The notes beneath the pieces were generated by a model. The model saw only the letters and a program-made list of their open reading frames with translations. It did no database searches and was not told where the DNA came from. 64,000 nucleotides of DNA from Podospora pseudoanserina. Its lineage: Eukaryota; Ascomycota; Sordariomycetes; Sordariales; Podosporaceae. The stretch's first letter is position 1; each line of letters opens with the position of its first letter. The DNA is taken from positions 3,960,082 through 4,024,081 of the forward strand of contig NC_085922.1 of NCBI RefSeq assembly GCF_035222485.1. The letters are read 5' to 3'. Positions 35,076 to 46,193 of the stretch are shown here, one piece after another. The position numbers and the translations under genes were made by a program.

Positions 35076-38000
35076 ATGGACCCAAGACAACCACCACCAC
35101 CACCACCACCACAGCACCCCTTCTCGCGGAACGCTGCCGCCTCGCCCTTTACACGACCGTCATTCCCGCCAGCAAACGCGAACCCAGCGACATCGCAACC
35201 TCCGTATCCACCCGCGCCATCATCGCATCCATCGTCCCACGGCTCTCAACCACATCCGCCGTCCCATCCCGCGTCCCATCCCTCCCATCCTCCGCAGCCC
35301 ACCGGCCCTCCCTACTCCGAAATGCACGCGCGCAAACCCTCCGATCCGCCTCCCTATTACCCGGGCGCGAGACAGTATGGTGGTCCCGAGCCTGGTCCCG
35401 GCCCGATGCCGCCGTCGACACACTCGCGACATCCGAGCACCTCCTCAATAGCTTCAGGTCCAGCCATGACTCGCGCGATGCCGCCGCCACCATCCTCGCC
35501 GCCACAACAGCAGGGACAGCAGCAGCAGCAAGGAGGACCAGGCGTTCATCAAATGGGAGGCCCTTATGGTCCACCAGCACCGCGCCCTCCTCCTGTCCAA
35601 GTTGGACCCCCATCCGCTTTTCCTCGAGGACGTGAACTGCCCGCGCTGGAATCGCTGACGAGGACCGGTCAGCCTGGAAGCAGTATGTCCATCTCTTCGA
35701 TGCTCGCCAACAGGGAGCCCTCACAGTACGCGCCTGGACCACCTCCAAATGGTCCCGGCCCCGGCCCTGGTTCTGGTCCCGGTCCCGGTCCCGGTCCTGG
35801 TCCTGGTCCTGGTCCTGGTCCTGGCTACAATCAACAACCTGTTCATGCGTCTCCTCGAATACATCAAGCTGCACCGCCAGAATACGTGCCATTTCGACGA
35901 CCACAAACTCCAGAACATCATCGCATGTACGATGGCCGCGATCCAAGAGCGCCGGCCGGAGCATCTCCTCAGGCCTACAACTCGACGCCAGAGGTACAAC
36001 GCTATGGCACCCCACAGGCCTATCCTCCAAGAGGCGGGCCACCGATGTCGCTTAACGAGCAAGGAAGGGATCCTAGGGAGCCACCACGAATGCCAAACAC
36101 GAGCGTGCCTCCTCGGCCCAACAGCCAGCCAAAATCCTTCCAGCCTGTTGGACATCCCCGAATGGAAGTAACCAGACCGCCTAATGAATTGTATGGACAC
36201 AGAGAAGAACAACTACGGCCAGCTCCGGCCGAGGAATACAACCCCGAACGTCCGATCAGAGTGCTCAAGTATGAAGAACAGCGGTTCATGCCGGATAGGG
36301 AACGACATGAAAGGGAAAGGCAGGAGAGGGAGCGTCATGAGCGGGATATGGAGTTTCGGGAAAGAGAGCGGCGAGAGAGGGCCATGTCCGGTGGCGATCC
36401 AGGACGACCACCACATGGCATGCATCCGCAAGAATATGCGCGGCAGATGGAACAACGGGCTCAGCAGGGTTACGGTCGCCCTCCAGAACCGCGGGAACAG
36501 GGTAATCACTGGCCAAGGCCTGGCTACGAGCCAGCGCGAGCTCCCTACGACCCTGCCATGCACCATGGACCTCCGAGACACCAAGAGTACCCTCCTGCCT
36601 CCGGACCGCACTACAACAACGGCCCTCACCAATATGTGGAACGCCATCCAATGCCCCCTCACCAAAACGCCATCCCCCCACCTGGACCTGTACATCCCCA
36701 GTCTTACGATTCACCGGACCGCCAGCGCATGAACCACATGCACATGGACCGCCAGCCACACCCGCAACAGCTCCCACCACGAAGCCGTGAGGACCAAGCC
36801 GTTCCACCTCCGTCTGTCGCGTACGGCGGGGTGGGTGGTCCACCCATGTACGACTCTCCTCGTAACCGGAGCATAGAGGAGCTCAATGCGCCACATGGAA
36901 ACCAGCGAAATTTATTAGGGATCCAGGAAATCAACAGAAAGGGCCGCATCTCACCATTGCCGCAAGCAGTGCAAGGAGCCCAGCCCCAGCTAGCGGGTCC
37001 AGCCGGTGAACCAGGCATCAAGAGCGAGTTTGGTCGCATGTTTTCAGGCATTGGTAGCGGTGTGGGTGCCATCTCCAGCCCTGTTCCCACAGGTGCGCAG
37101 CTTCCCTTCAATACCATGGGATTGATCCGCCGCGAGGAGCCGGACGGTCCCCTGCACGAACCGGTTGTGGAGATGGCGAAGCCTGGACGTGGGAAGAGGA
37201 GGAAGTTGAAGGAGGAGGATCTTCGAGACGAAGAGGGTAGCACAGGCAGATCGACCCCAGTGGGTGGCCGTGCCAAGAAGGCAAAGACGCATGCGCACCA
37301 CCATCATCAGTATGTCCATGCCCCAGGCTTCCCAGGTCAAGCATCTAACGTCGGCAGTCATCATCACCACCATCACCATCATGGTATGGACCAGACAGGA
37401 TCCCCTGCCAGTGCCGCCAACGCCCCCTTCAAACACGTAAAGGGCTCTACTCCTGTCCCTTCCCCGGCCTCTGCCCTCGGAAGAGAACTTCCGAACGCCC
37501 ATCACCACCACCATCACGCAGCCCCTAGATCGGCCCAAGCCAAAGCTGTCCCGCCACCCCGGAGCCCGTCTCCTGTCGTTCTTCCCAAGCCGAAACAAAT
37601 CATCTCGTCAAAAGCCGTGCTGGAGGCGGTGGCGGATTACCCGCGCACACACCTCGGAGATGTTGTCTACAAGCCACGGCTCCAACCGGCTCGGGCCCAG
37701 GACCCCCGGACAGGGAGACCACCACGAACACCGTTCAAGTCCACCATGGAGCCACTGCCTTTTGACATGATACGAGACAAGTTCAACTGTACGCTCACGG
37801 TCAAGATCGGAAAAGAGCATCTGAGCAGCGACGTTCGCGAGGAAATTACGCGGACGAGAGCGTTGTGGGGGACAGAGGTATACACGGACGATTCAGATGT
37901 GATTGCCGCCTGCATTCATGGCGGGTGGATTAGGGGCGAGTGGCATAGGGATGTCAACATCAACCTTCTCAACCTCGACCAAGGCTACAGCATATCTGAC

Positions 38001-38735
38001 GTGCAGGAGGAAACCAGGCGACAGGTTGCTACCGACGGGCGTTCATCCACACCCACTCCGTCCAACCTCATTGTTCTCGACGCTCCGCCCAAGACAGGTC
38101 CCATGGCAGTGCCTGAAAACCGCGACCTACACGTCAGGCTTGTGATTCTGCCCCGACTGGAGAAGTACGCTTCCACAACGCGATTCGGCATCAAGAGTCG
38201 AGAATTTGGCGGCTCACTCGCATCCGCCGACGACGGCAGGCCACGGATCAATGCCACACACGACGGAATCAGCTACATGATCACCGAAATCAGGTGGCTC
38301 ACCAACGGGGGTGAGTCGCAGAACAGGCTCAGGGGCAAAGCACGACGCGAAAGGATACGAAAGGCGCTGCGAGAGATCGAGCTGACCCCTGCATGGGCAA
38401 AGGCGACGAGTAACGGCAGTGCGGCAGGGTCGGAGCGGCAAGGACCTGTCAGCAAGGCGCCCAGCGAAGTGGACAAGGAGAACCAACCGCAACGCAACGC
38501 AGAGGAAATGGAAGTGGATGATTCGAAAACGCAGCAAGGAGCAAAGGAAGCTGTGAATGGGCAGCAGGGCGGAGACACCGGCAGCAAGAGTGCGAGCGAG
38601 GGTACGACGACAGGACTGGCAGAAAATGGGGTTTCTGTGACAGAAAAAGCGCCGGCGGCTGTGGAGGCGACAGAATCTGGGACAGAGGTGTCTGTAGTCC
38701 CGATGGAAACAGCCGCCCCTGAGCCCACCGTGTAG
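35076..38735 (+). CDS. rxt3: Rxt3 domain protein, Rpd3L histone deacetylase subunit
   Basis: A 1219-residue intronless nuclear protein with the Rxt3 domain, a subunit family of the large Rpd3 histone deacetylase complex that represses transcription. The domain lies at about residues 848-1100 (HLGDVVYKPRLQPAR, FNCTLTVKIGKEHLSSD, CIHGGWIRGEWHRDVNINLL, GISYMITEIRWLTNGG). The N-terminal 840 residues are disordered and repetitive: Pro/His/Gln runs, an alternating Pro-Gly tract near 35752-35826, an Arg/Glu/Met charged stretch near 36300-36390 and several poly-His blocks near 37300-37520. A KPGRGKRRKLKEEDL segment is a likely nuclear signal. The last 110 residues are acidic and Ser/Thr/Ala-rich. Sits tail to tail with the SDHAF4 gene, 261 bp apart. 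Confidence 0.9.
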   Translation: MDPRQPPPPPPPQHPFSRNAAASPFTRPSFPPANANPATSQPPYPPAPSSHPSSHGSQPHPPSHPASHPSHPPQPTGPPYSEMHARKPSDPPPYYPGARQYGGPEPGPGPMPPSTHSRHPSTSSIASGPAMTRAMPPPPSSPPQQQGQQQQQGGPGVHQMGGPYGPPAPRPPPVQVGPPSAFPRGRELPALESLTRTGQPGSSMSISSMLANREPSQYAPGPPPNGPGPGPGSGPGPGPGPGPGPGPGPGYNQQPVHASPRIHQAAPPEYVPFRRPQTPEHHRMYDGRDPRAPAGASPQAYNSTPEVQRYGTPQAYPPRGGPPMSLNEQGRDPREPPRMPNTSVPPRPNSQPKSFQPVGHPRMEVTRPPNELYGHREEQLRPAPAEEYNPERPIRVLKYEEQRFMPDRERHERERQERERHERDMEFRERERRERAMSGGDPGRPPHGMHPQEYARQMEQRAQQGYGRPPEPREQGNHWPRPGYEPARAPYDPAMHHGPPRHQEYPPASGPHYNNGPHQYVERHPMPPHQNAIPPPGPVHPQSYDSPDRQRMNHMHMDRQPHPQQLPPRSREDQAVPPPSVAYGGVGGPPMYDSPRNRSIEELNAPHGNQRNLLGIQEINRKGRISPLPQAVQGAQPQLAGPAGEPGIKSEFGRMFSGIGSGVGAISSPVPTGAQLPFNTMGLIRREEPDGPLHEPVVEMAKPGRGKRRKLKEEDLRDEEGSTGRSTPVGGRAKKAKTHAHHHHQYVHAPGFPGQASNVGSHHHHHHHHGMDQTGSPASAANAPFKHVKGSTPVPSPASALGRELPNAHHHHHHAAPRSAQAKAVPPPRSPSPVVLPKPKQIISSKAVLEAVADYPRTHLGDVVYKPRLQPARAQDPRTGRPPRTPFKSTMEPLPFDMIRDKFNCTLTVKIGKEHLSSDVREEITRTRALWGTEVYTDDSDVIAACIHGGWIRGEWHRDVNINLLNLDQGYSISDVQEETRRQVATDGRSSTPTPSNLIVLDAPPKTGPMAVPENRDLHVRLVILPRLEKYASTTRFGIKSREFGGSLASADDGRPRINATHDGISYMITEIRWLTNGGESQNRLRGKARRERIRKALREIELTPAWAKATSNGSAAGSERQGPVSKAPSEVDKENQPQRNAEEMEVDDSKTQQGAKEAVNGQQGGDTGSKSASEGTTTGLAENGVSVTEKAPAAVEATESGTEVSVVPMETAAPEPTV

Positions 38736-38996
38736 AGAGATATCCAAGTCAGTGTTGCTGGGACTGTTTGGGCGAAGCTTGTGGCCAGAGTTCGAAGTGT
38801 TTTGAGCATTGCTTAAAGTGGTTTCGTCTCGCAGCGTGTTAGATAGATACCTAAGGTAGTCAGTTGGATCAAGCGTTGCAGTGTGTTGTGTATGGCCTTT
38901 AGTTCTTGATTACTGGCTTGCTCTCTCATGAAGGCAGCGCTTTTGTTGTACAGACTGTTGATACAAGAAATGACACCTTCCTCTGCTCCATTCCTT

Positions 38997-39458
38997 TTAG
39001 AAATCCGTCACCCTCCCATTGTAGCTCCAATCACCCTTGTCACCCCATCTCAGAGGCTCGTTCTTTGGTCCGCCCACTTCGCCCGTCTTGGGGTTGACAT
39101 CTCCTTCAAACTCGGGAGGGGCACCCTTCCTGATGCCACCGCTAAAGGTCGGCTCTTCTTCTGGCTGGGCAGTCTTTGCTTCTGCTGGTTGCTGGGCAGG
39201 GTCGGTAGAGGGGGAGGAGACGTGTCTTGACGTCGAGAGGGGCTGGTCGGCGGGGGCCTGGTTATGGGAGGAGAGGGCAGCTTCGGCGGCTCGTTGGAGG
39301 CGCTCAAACTCGGCTTGCTGGTCTGCTGGAAGACGGGGTGGAGAGGGAGAGGATTGGAGGAAAGAGGCGGCGTAGGTGCGCGTTGCGACGGGGGTGATTA
39401 TGGATGAGGCGCGGAGAGGCCGGAGGATGAAGGGACCAAGAGAAAATACACGTGACAT
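38997..39458 (-). CDS. sdhaf4: Succinate dehydrogenase assembly factor 4, mitochondrial
   Basis: A 153-residue protein of the SDHAF4 (Sdh8, DUF1674) family, which binds the flavinylated catalytic subunit of succinate dehydrogenase (complex II) during assembly in the mitochondrial matrix. The N-terminus (MSRVFSLGPFILRPLRASS) is an Arg/Ser-rich amphipathic presequence. The middle is variable and Pro/Ala/Gln-rich. The conserved C-terminus is diagnostic: FEGDVNPKTGEVGGPKNEP, then LRWGDKGDWSYNGRVTDF at the very end. No intron is needed in the coding part. Start 39458 is the only reasonable ATG giving the presequence. Confidence 0.95.
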   Translation of the reverse strand: MSRVFSLGPFILRPLRASSIITPVATRTYAASFLQSSPSPPRLPADQQAEFERLQRAAEAALSSHNQAPADQPLSTSRHVSSPSTDPAQQPAEAKTAQPEEEPTFSGGIRKGAPPEFEGDVNPKTGEVGGPKNEPLRWGDKGDWSYNGRVTDF

Positions 39459-40565
39459 GTTGAGGTTTGTCTGTCAATTCTTGTGAGCAATAGTCGGTAG
39501 GTTGGTCTTGTGTGGTGGTGTTGGCGCAATGGGTGTCGATATGGAAAAATTACAGCGGACAGCGGCGAAAGATTGCCGAGACGGGGGGATGACGGAATCA
39601 GCGCTTGGTCGGCGGTGGTGGCCTTGACCCGCTTCTGTGGACCCATTGACGATCTCCCACCTCAGGTGGCCCAAGCGCCTTCGAGAAGATGGTACAAACT
39701 GTAATTGATCAAGGCTGGATCCGCATCGGCCATCTGGAAATTCCATTTTACATCCATGACCGACCTCTTTTTCTGCCTCTGATCTGTTCAACCCGACGCA
39801 GCCTCCTGTACGCAGCCCGGCTTCAGGGCCGCAGGGCCGTAGCAGTGTGTTCGCCGAACTCATTAAGGACAAGATGCATCATGTGCCGTCATATCTAAGG
39901 GGATGACCTTCCTACCTCAATATGAAGGTGATTGCATGCTTGTGCCGTCTGCTACTGTCTTTCTTCGCATGTGGCTCATACTCGGACAGGTCTCGAAATT
40001 CCAAACTTCACAATACAGACGTTGCATTTGGGCTCAGTTTGACGCCTAAATGGCGCTGCTGGATCATGTTCATTGGCCAGAGCCGCAGTGAGCCTGCCCA
40101 GTCCCTGTTCAGTGCCAGTGTCGACGGCATCGATCCGCCTGGGGGAAGGCCAGTGGCCAATGGGCAGCTTTTCGGCTGCGTCGTTATCATTCGCGACTAT
40201 TCGCAAAGAACGGGCTGCATCAGTCGAGAGGAAGGGGGGGCGGCCAAGGGGGCCTTTTTGTCCTGCGGCTGCCCCCGCATCCCGAGACCATGTGAGCTCT
40301 CGACCTGCCTATGCCACAGATTTAGCTCCAATGATGCCCAGACCACCCCTCTCTCCGGCAACCACCACTTCTGCCATTCAACTTCCTCTTTGGCGTCAAA
40401 CTCCGCCCGTTCAAACGTTATTTTGTCCCCTGGACCAGACCCTATGGTAGCCAAATCTTGACCGTGAGACTGGACTTTTGGGAGGAGAGGAAACATATGT
40501 ATACATGGCAACAGATAAATCATCGTCACACTACTACCGACCCGGCCCCGCATTATCTTGATCCT
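39459..40565. other. Divergent intergenic region
   Basis: About 1.1 kb between divergent SDHAF4 and FHA-kinase genes. Several short frames overlap on both strands with no domain. An in-frame extension of the kinase back to 40458 exists but reads as a leader, not protein. Confidence 0.45.
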
Positions 40566-42455
40566 ATGATGGACGACGGCTCCTATTCTTCTACCGGGCC
40601 GATCTTCGTCCTCGCTCCCATCGACGACGCTGCCCGTTATGCCACCTCACTCAGCGCCAACTATGAACACCTGCACTACGACCAAGATAACAACCCAGTC
40701 GGTCTGCTAGTAAATCTATCAAGCCCCGAGAAGACAGTCTACACCTTGGGTCGTCCTGGTCCCAATATCGACCCGCCCGACATCCACATCTCTGAACCTC
40801 GACCCCGCAGGGGATTACCGCACATCTCTCACCTTCATGCTTCTTTCCAGCTCGTGCCGGAGACAGGGGCGGTTCTGCTTTGGGATTATTCTAGTACGAG
40901 CTCAGTGAAGCCATTTGGCGCTCCAAATAGCTGGGGTTATACTGTCAAATTTCGGAGCGAATCTTCACCGAGATCCGTCTTGGTTGCTCGGGGTATCAAT
41001 ACTCACGTCGCGTTCGCTTCGGGCAGCAACAACACCAAGTGGTGTCAGTTCGAGATACAATGGCATTCTGAGGGGATGTATCACTTTCACAAAGACGAAC
41101 CCTACTTTGTAGGGCCGCAAGAATCCAGATTAAAACGTTACGTTCAACATGAGAAATTGGGCGGTGGCTCATACGGTACGGTTTACTCGGCGCTAGATGC
41201 CGAGACGGGACAGATGATTGCTGTCAAGAAGTTTCATAACTTGACCGGCAAGCACTTGACATTCGCCACCCGAGAAGTTGATAACCTGAAGAAGAAGGCC
41301 TTGAGACAACATGTACGCACTCCCCAGTTGTCCCTCTGCAGAATGGCGCAGCTAACGTGCATGCAACAGCCACATATTTTGCGGATTCTTGACTCGGCAG
41401 GCGGCGGTGAAAAGGACAACTGGGGCGAAATCTTTATGCCTCTGAAAAAAGGAAATCTCAAGGACCTTTGCGAGACGATCCAGACAGAAGAAGATCGATG
41501 GGAGCTCTCAAACCAAGTTCTGTACCAGATTCTACTAGCCCTCAACTGCCTCGCCGACAATGACGTTGTGCATCGCGATGTCAAACCGGACAATATCCTG
41601 TTCGACTTTGACGAGAATGGAGACTATCGGTTTTGCTTGGGCGATTTCGGGCTCTCCAATGATCCCGAGAGGGCCATCACTGCGGCTGGCACGGAACCTT
41701 TTATGGCCCCTGAGATTTGCTACAGAAAGAAACAGACAACCAAAGTCGACATATGGTCATTGTTTGCCACGATTGTCTGGATGCGAAATTCTGACTTCCG
41801 AGCAGCTTGCTCCCGACTTCGCGCCCCCGACCTGCACAAATGGATCATTTCGATTTCAAAAACAGCAGGCTACGAACCCATTCGCGCCATGGCCAGTCAT
41901 GACCCCAAGAAGCGACCGTCGGCAAAGAAACAGCTGGACATCATCGACAGTGGAGAGTTTGAGGATTTTGGCGAGGAGGAAAGTGATCCGGGGGACCTCT
42001 TGAGTGCCCAATTTGCACAGGCCATGTCCCTGCAAGGCGACTCAAGTCGGAGTTATGGGTCCGTTTCGACAGGGTATCCGACATCACCAGAAATGGCATA
42101 CTACGAGCCTTATGCCTCCGGGGTTTACACGGGGTATGGGGGAGCCGGGGGTATGAAAGAAGGCCGCTATGCGCCACCCCCAATGGGGACGGCGGAGGCC
42201 CCGCGAAACCAAGGGGTAAGCATCATCGACTTTGAAAGCCCCTACTCCTCCTGGCTGACACCGTAATCGCAGGCCTGGGTTCGCCCGTACGACAACCCAT
42301 ATGGGCCCCCGCAGAGTCAAGACAGCGACGAGGGCACGGTTATGCCAGAGATCAGGACGGCGGTCCCAACAATAGCCGAGGACGACGTCTTCGCGTATGA
42401 GGAGTACATGGAGGAACGAAGAAGAATGAAGGGAAAGAACAGAAGCGGCATATAG
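40566..42455 (+). CDS. FHA-like domain Ser/Thr protein kinase
   Basis: A 591-residue predicted kinase. Exons 40566-41312, 41370-42215 and 42273-42455. The N-terminal part (about 20-160) resembles a forkhead-associated phosphopeptide-binding domain (YTLGRPGPNIDPPDIHIS, ISHLHASFQL), a divergent call. The kinase domain follows with all key residues: Gly loop GGGSYGTVYSA near residue 198, Lys221 (AVKKF), HRDVKPDN with Asp319, DFGLS with Asp341, and MAPE at about 364. The first intron is 57 nt, open in frame, and is inferred from GTACGC, branch GCTAACG and acceptor CAACAG; keeping it would insert 19 residues after the alpha-C helix. The C-terminus is Tyr/Gly/Pro-rich. Such FHA-kinases resemble the Rad53/Cds1 architecture but many fungal ones are lineage-specific; target unknown. 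Confidence 0.85.
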
Positions 42456-43335
42456 CGTGTCTAATCTGTTCTTTTATTTTCTTTTGGCGGTTTGTTTGCA
42501 TTATACCCACATCATGATTACCATCATCCATTTCCGGGCGGTTGAGATTCGACCAGCATCCATGGTAGAGCGGCGCCATCTTGACGCCCGCAGCCTGAAC
42601 CGACTCTGGAACACGTTGTTAGATACGTTACAGAATTATAACCAAGATACCTAGTAAACATGGAGACGCCGACCGTGCTGTAGCACAAGCCACGACTCGC
42701 AGCGTGGGACACGAACTAGGTACTCACTGGCACTCTGCCTCGCTGCTAATTATTGCGTCACAATACAGGAAGCATGTCATTCTGTGAGAGTCCCAGCTGT
42801 GTGCCAGGACACACAGCCGATAGACTGCGCCTCCACATGTCACCCCAAATTTCCATCTGGACCATGCACAACCGCATATTCCAACTGCCATGTATGGACT
42901 TTGCGGGGAAGGCAAAATTCCATTTCTGTGCCTTGTCATCCTGTGAGGATTCCGATATCGCCTATTTTGGCCATCGTCACTTTTGATTCGTGGCCGTGCT
43001 GATGCGGTGAAGTGAAACCTGTAGCAGATGGAAAAGCCTGTGACTCTCCTTGTCCGGAAAAAAACAGCCTGCCATGGCATGGATATCTTATTACTATGCT
43101 TGGTGAAATTCCAATATTGTCCGGGCGAAATGTGTGGAGGTTTTGGTCAAAAATATTGGAATTTGGAATGGCAGGATGTACCTAGCTAGGCACGCTACAT
43201 TGACTCTGTACCAACAACCCCTAGTGTCTGCTCATTGAGGACCCTAGAATAAGAAGGAGAAAAAAGTACTGAGCGCAACTGAGAATAAGTTTTCGAGAAT
43301 AACATCAGTAGGTTATTTAGAAATGATAAAACGAT
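42456..43335. other. Intergenic region
   Basis: About 0.9 kb between the kinase gene and tRNA-Cys. A GTACCTAGCTAGG sequence is at about 43180. Short open frames only; nothing supported. Confidence 0.5.
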
Positions 43336-43407
43336 AGGACGAAACGTGATTTGAACACGTGACCTACCGGACTGCAGCCGGTTGCTCTACCCCTGAGCTA
43401 TTCGTCC
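43336..43407 (-). tRNA. tRNA-Cys(GCA)
   Basis: The minus strand folds as a 72-nt intronless tRNA: acceptor stem GGACGAA/TTCGTCC with discriminator T, D-arm GCTC...GAGC, anticodon stem ACCGG/CCGGT around loop CTGCAGT giving anticodon GCA, and T-arm ACGTG-TTCAAAT-CACGT. All stems pair. Reads cysteine codons TGC/TGT. The internal A and B box positions (TAGCTCAGGGG, GTTCAAATC) fit pol III transcription. Confidence 0.95.
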
Positions 43408-44421
43408 AGGTGATTTGTTTATGTCCTATGGACAGAAACTTGCCCTTATGCCTGGATGTCTCAAATAAGGAACACTCAAGTTGGAAAAGGGGTCATATTG
43501 GGGGGGTGACTGGCCACCACCTATTCCACAGTAAGCTCACCACGCCGCTCGGTATATGGCCGCGAGAACGGTTCACAGACGCATAACCTTATTTCCACAT
43601 CCACCCTTTTGAATCCTCGGAAAAGATTTCTGCAGGAGGAGCGAAGGCGGACAAAGCCGTCGAACCTAAAAGCTGACAACTCGGCATCACCACCGGCCTT
43701 TCTCATCTGATAGCTTCGACCGAGACATTGCGGATGTTACGTGCATACAATTATTCGCAAGCACAGCGAGGGCTTACGCGGGCATCCCATGCATGTCACA
43801 ACATCAACGATGGACATCAGCCCCCCTCGATCTGAGATCCCGACATTCCTGGCTACATTGTGGTTCGTAAATAGTTCTTGGCATTCCATCGTGGTGATTC
43901 AGGTACACGCAGTGACTGCGGGGTTCGCTGTCGAATGCCTCTCATTTCGTGAAGACTTCATTTTCTCCTGCCTGTATTGTTGGTCGGCGGCGGCACAGCC
44001 GTACTAGATCGTCGAATGGCCTGCGGTGCGCTGCTGTCTTGGCAGCCGCCGATCTGACCGGCCATCTTAAACGGGCAGCTGTCGAGGAGGCTCAGTGAGA
44101 CATAGGCTTGGTAAACTGGAAGCCTAATGTTATCATCCCTCCTTTCTTTTTCCCTTTTCTATAGTGTGTGAGGAGGTGACACCTCTCGGGCGTTTGCAGA
44201 GTTTACAGAAGGATGCCGTTGCCTGCCGTGGGGTCTCCAAAATGAGGCCGAACAATGGACCCATGAGAGGCAGCCTTACATGTGATGAGGGTATCCAGGT
44301 CAGCAGTAGGGGCCATCAAGATGGGTAATTTTGAGATATAAAGGTCCTCTTCCTGTCCGGCTCTTGAGTCACATCATCAACACCAACATCTCAGCTTCTT
44401 TCACAAAACATTCCTCTAAAC
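43408..44421. other. Intergenic region
   Basis: About 1 kb between tRNA-Cys and the NLP gene. Holds the NLP promoter with a TATA box at 44336-44342. No gene seen. Confidence 0.5.
44336..44342 (+). promoter_or_regulatory. TATA box of NLP gene
   Basis: ATATAAA in GATATAAAGG, 80 nt upstream of the ATG at 44422. Position and sequence fit a core promoter of a strongly regulated secretory gene. Confidence 0.5.
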
Positions 44422-45314
44422 ATGCAGCTCTTGTCCACCCTCGCCCTCTTGGGCAGCACCCTCACGGCCCTCGCCAACCCCATTCCCTCTCCTGAGCTGG
44501 TCGGCGAGCTCAACAATGACCACGACATCATGCGCAACGGCACCGTTCTCGTCTCCCGCGACATTCGCGGCTCCATCCCCATTGGCGCCCACGCCATGGA
44601 GCACCGCTTCCAGCCCGTCATCGACTTCGACAAAGACGGCTGCTACTACACCTCGGCCGTCGACCGTTCCTCCAACCTCAACCCCGGCCTCGGCACAGGC
44701 GGCTGCCCTCACCACAACTGCCGTGAGCTCAACCGGCTCGAGAACAACAACGTCTACTCCCGGATGCGGTGCAACAACGGCTGGTGCGCCATCATGTACG
44801 AGTACTACTTCGAAAAGGACCTCTGGGCCTGCGGCAGCGGCCACCGCCACGAGTGGGAGAACATCATTGTCTTTGTCCAGAACGACAGACCCCGCCGTGT
44901 CTCTGGGGCAAGACACGGAAAGCACGACCGAGCGACGAACAGCTTCCGGGTCAAGGATGACACCAGAGTCAAGATGGTCTATCACAAAGAGGGTGCTGGA
45001 ACGCACAAGTGAGATTCTTTCCTTCTTCCAACCAAATCGAGAACAAACTACTGACATGAAACCAAAACAGCTTCCGCACTGCCAATGCGGGTGACGACAA
45101 GATCGAGAACCACACCGGCCAATGGTTCCTGGGCCGCCTGGTCGGCTGGAACCACTGGCCCAGCGTTGCCATGAGGAACAAGGTCCTGGACGGCAAGAAC
45201 TGGAGCAAAGACGGCGGCATCCGGCCCAAGCTGGGTGATAGGGACTTTGCAGACAATTTGAAGCAGGCTGCTGGTAACTCGGTCCCCGGCTTCAACCCCA
45301 GTGTGGATGGCTAA
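44422..45314 (+). CDS. Necrosis-inducing-like protein (NLP, NPP1 family)
   Basis: A 276-residue secreted protein of the NPP1/NLP family; cytolytic members bind plant sphingolipids and trigger cell death in dicots, while many fungal members are non-cytolytic. Exons 44422-45008 and 45071-45314 (donor GTGAGA, branch ACTGACA, acceptor AAACAG). Signal peptide about 1-18 (MQLLSTLALLGSTLTALA). The family heptad is at residues 140-146 and reads GHRHEWE, with Glu in place of the usual Asp at the fifth position. Six Cys lie between about residues 74 and 137, more than in the two-Cys type 1 group and pointing to another type. The rest of the fold signatures (VYSRMRC, AIMYEYYF, GRLVGWNHWP) is intact. Activity cannot be inferred. 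Confidence 0.92.
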
Positions 45315-46193
45315 AGTCTCTCAAGTGTCAAGCTCTCTGAGCTTGTGTTTGAGAAGAATAATAACAGGTTGGCATCACATGATGTGGGTGATGAAGTAAT
45401 AGGAGATTTTGGCCGAGTTGGAAGTAGGAAGTTGGTAGTCTGGTAATGAGTTTACATTTCAAGTTGTTCTACACTTTCCAGTAGAAGTCATGAAGCTATG
45501 GCAAAAGAGCTGAGGGAGGTATCTTCATATCAGATTGTTGAGTGCAAATACAATGTCATACTTGAATACATATTAACAGGCCTCTTGAGATCATCAAGAA
45601 ACCCTCCAAATTAGTCACATGGTCTAGAAAGATATTCGTAACGTGGATTGGCTGTTTTGTAAGGCCTTATCATTTCATCGCAGTCTCTAAGTTCCTGTCC
45701 ACAGAGTAAATACATATCGTTCTCACCACACTTGAGCCTCCATCTATTTCCATTCTTCATGCATAAGATACCTATGTAAGCAATGATCTCATATCTGTAA
45801 CACATATCTCCACAACCCCTAATAGTACAACAAGTCTTCCCTCCAGGATGGTAGGAAAAGGATGGCGACGGCAATGCTTTGTACAACTGCATGCGTAAGA
45901 CGAGTCCGCCCGCTCCGATAATGAAAAGAAATGCCCAAAAGTCATGATACACCAAGTGTAGAGGTTCACCAAACGAACCGCCGCACCCCTCTTCATGCAA
46001 CCAACACGCAATGCGTAATGTTTTTGCCAGCCTGCCAGCCATATAAGAATATATAACCCCCAAGATGATCTTCAAACAAAAGAACAAAACGAGATCCAAC
46101 TCGAAACCATGTCACGCCGTGTAAATGTCGCCAAATATGCCTCGCTTGCTCTGACAAAAAGGAATCACCCACCATCAAGACACTGCTCGGCAA
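45315..46193. other. Intergenic region between convergent genes
   Basis: About 0.9 kb between the NLP and GNAT genes whose 3' ends face each other. An open minus frame (45611-46099) has no domain and no signal; nothing supported. Confidence 0.5.

Noticed and set aside
35149-36042. 297-codon open frame antisense to rxt3
   Set aside because: Mirror of the Pro-Gly and His codon repeats in the sense gene; low complexity.
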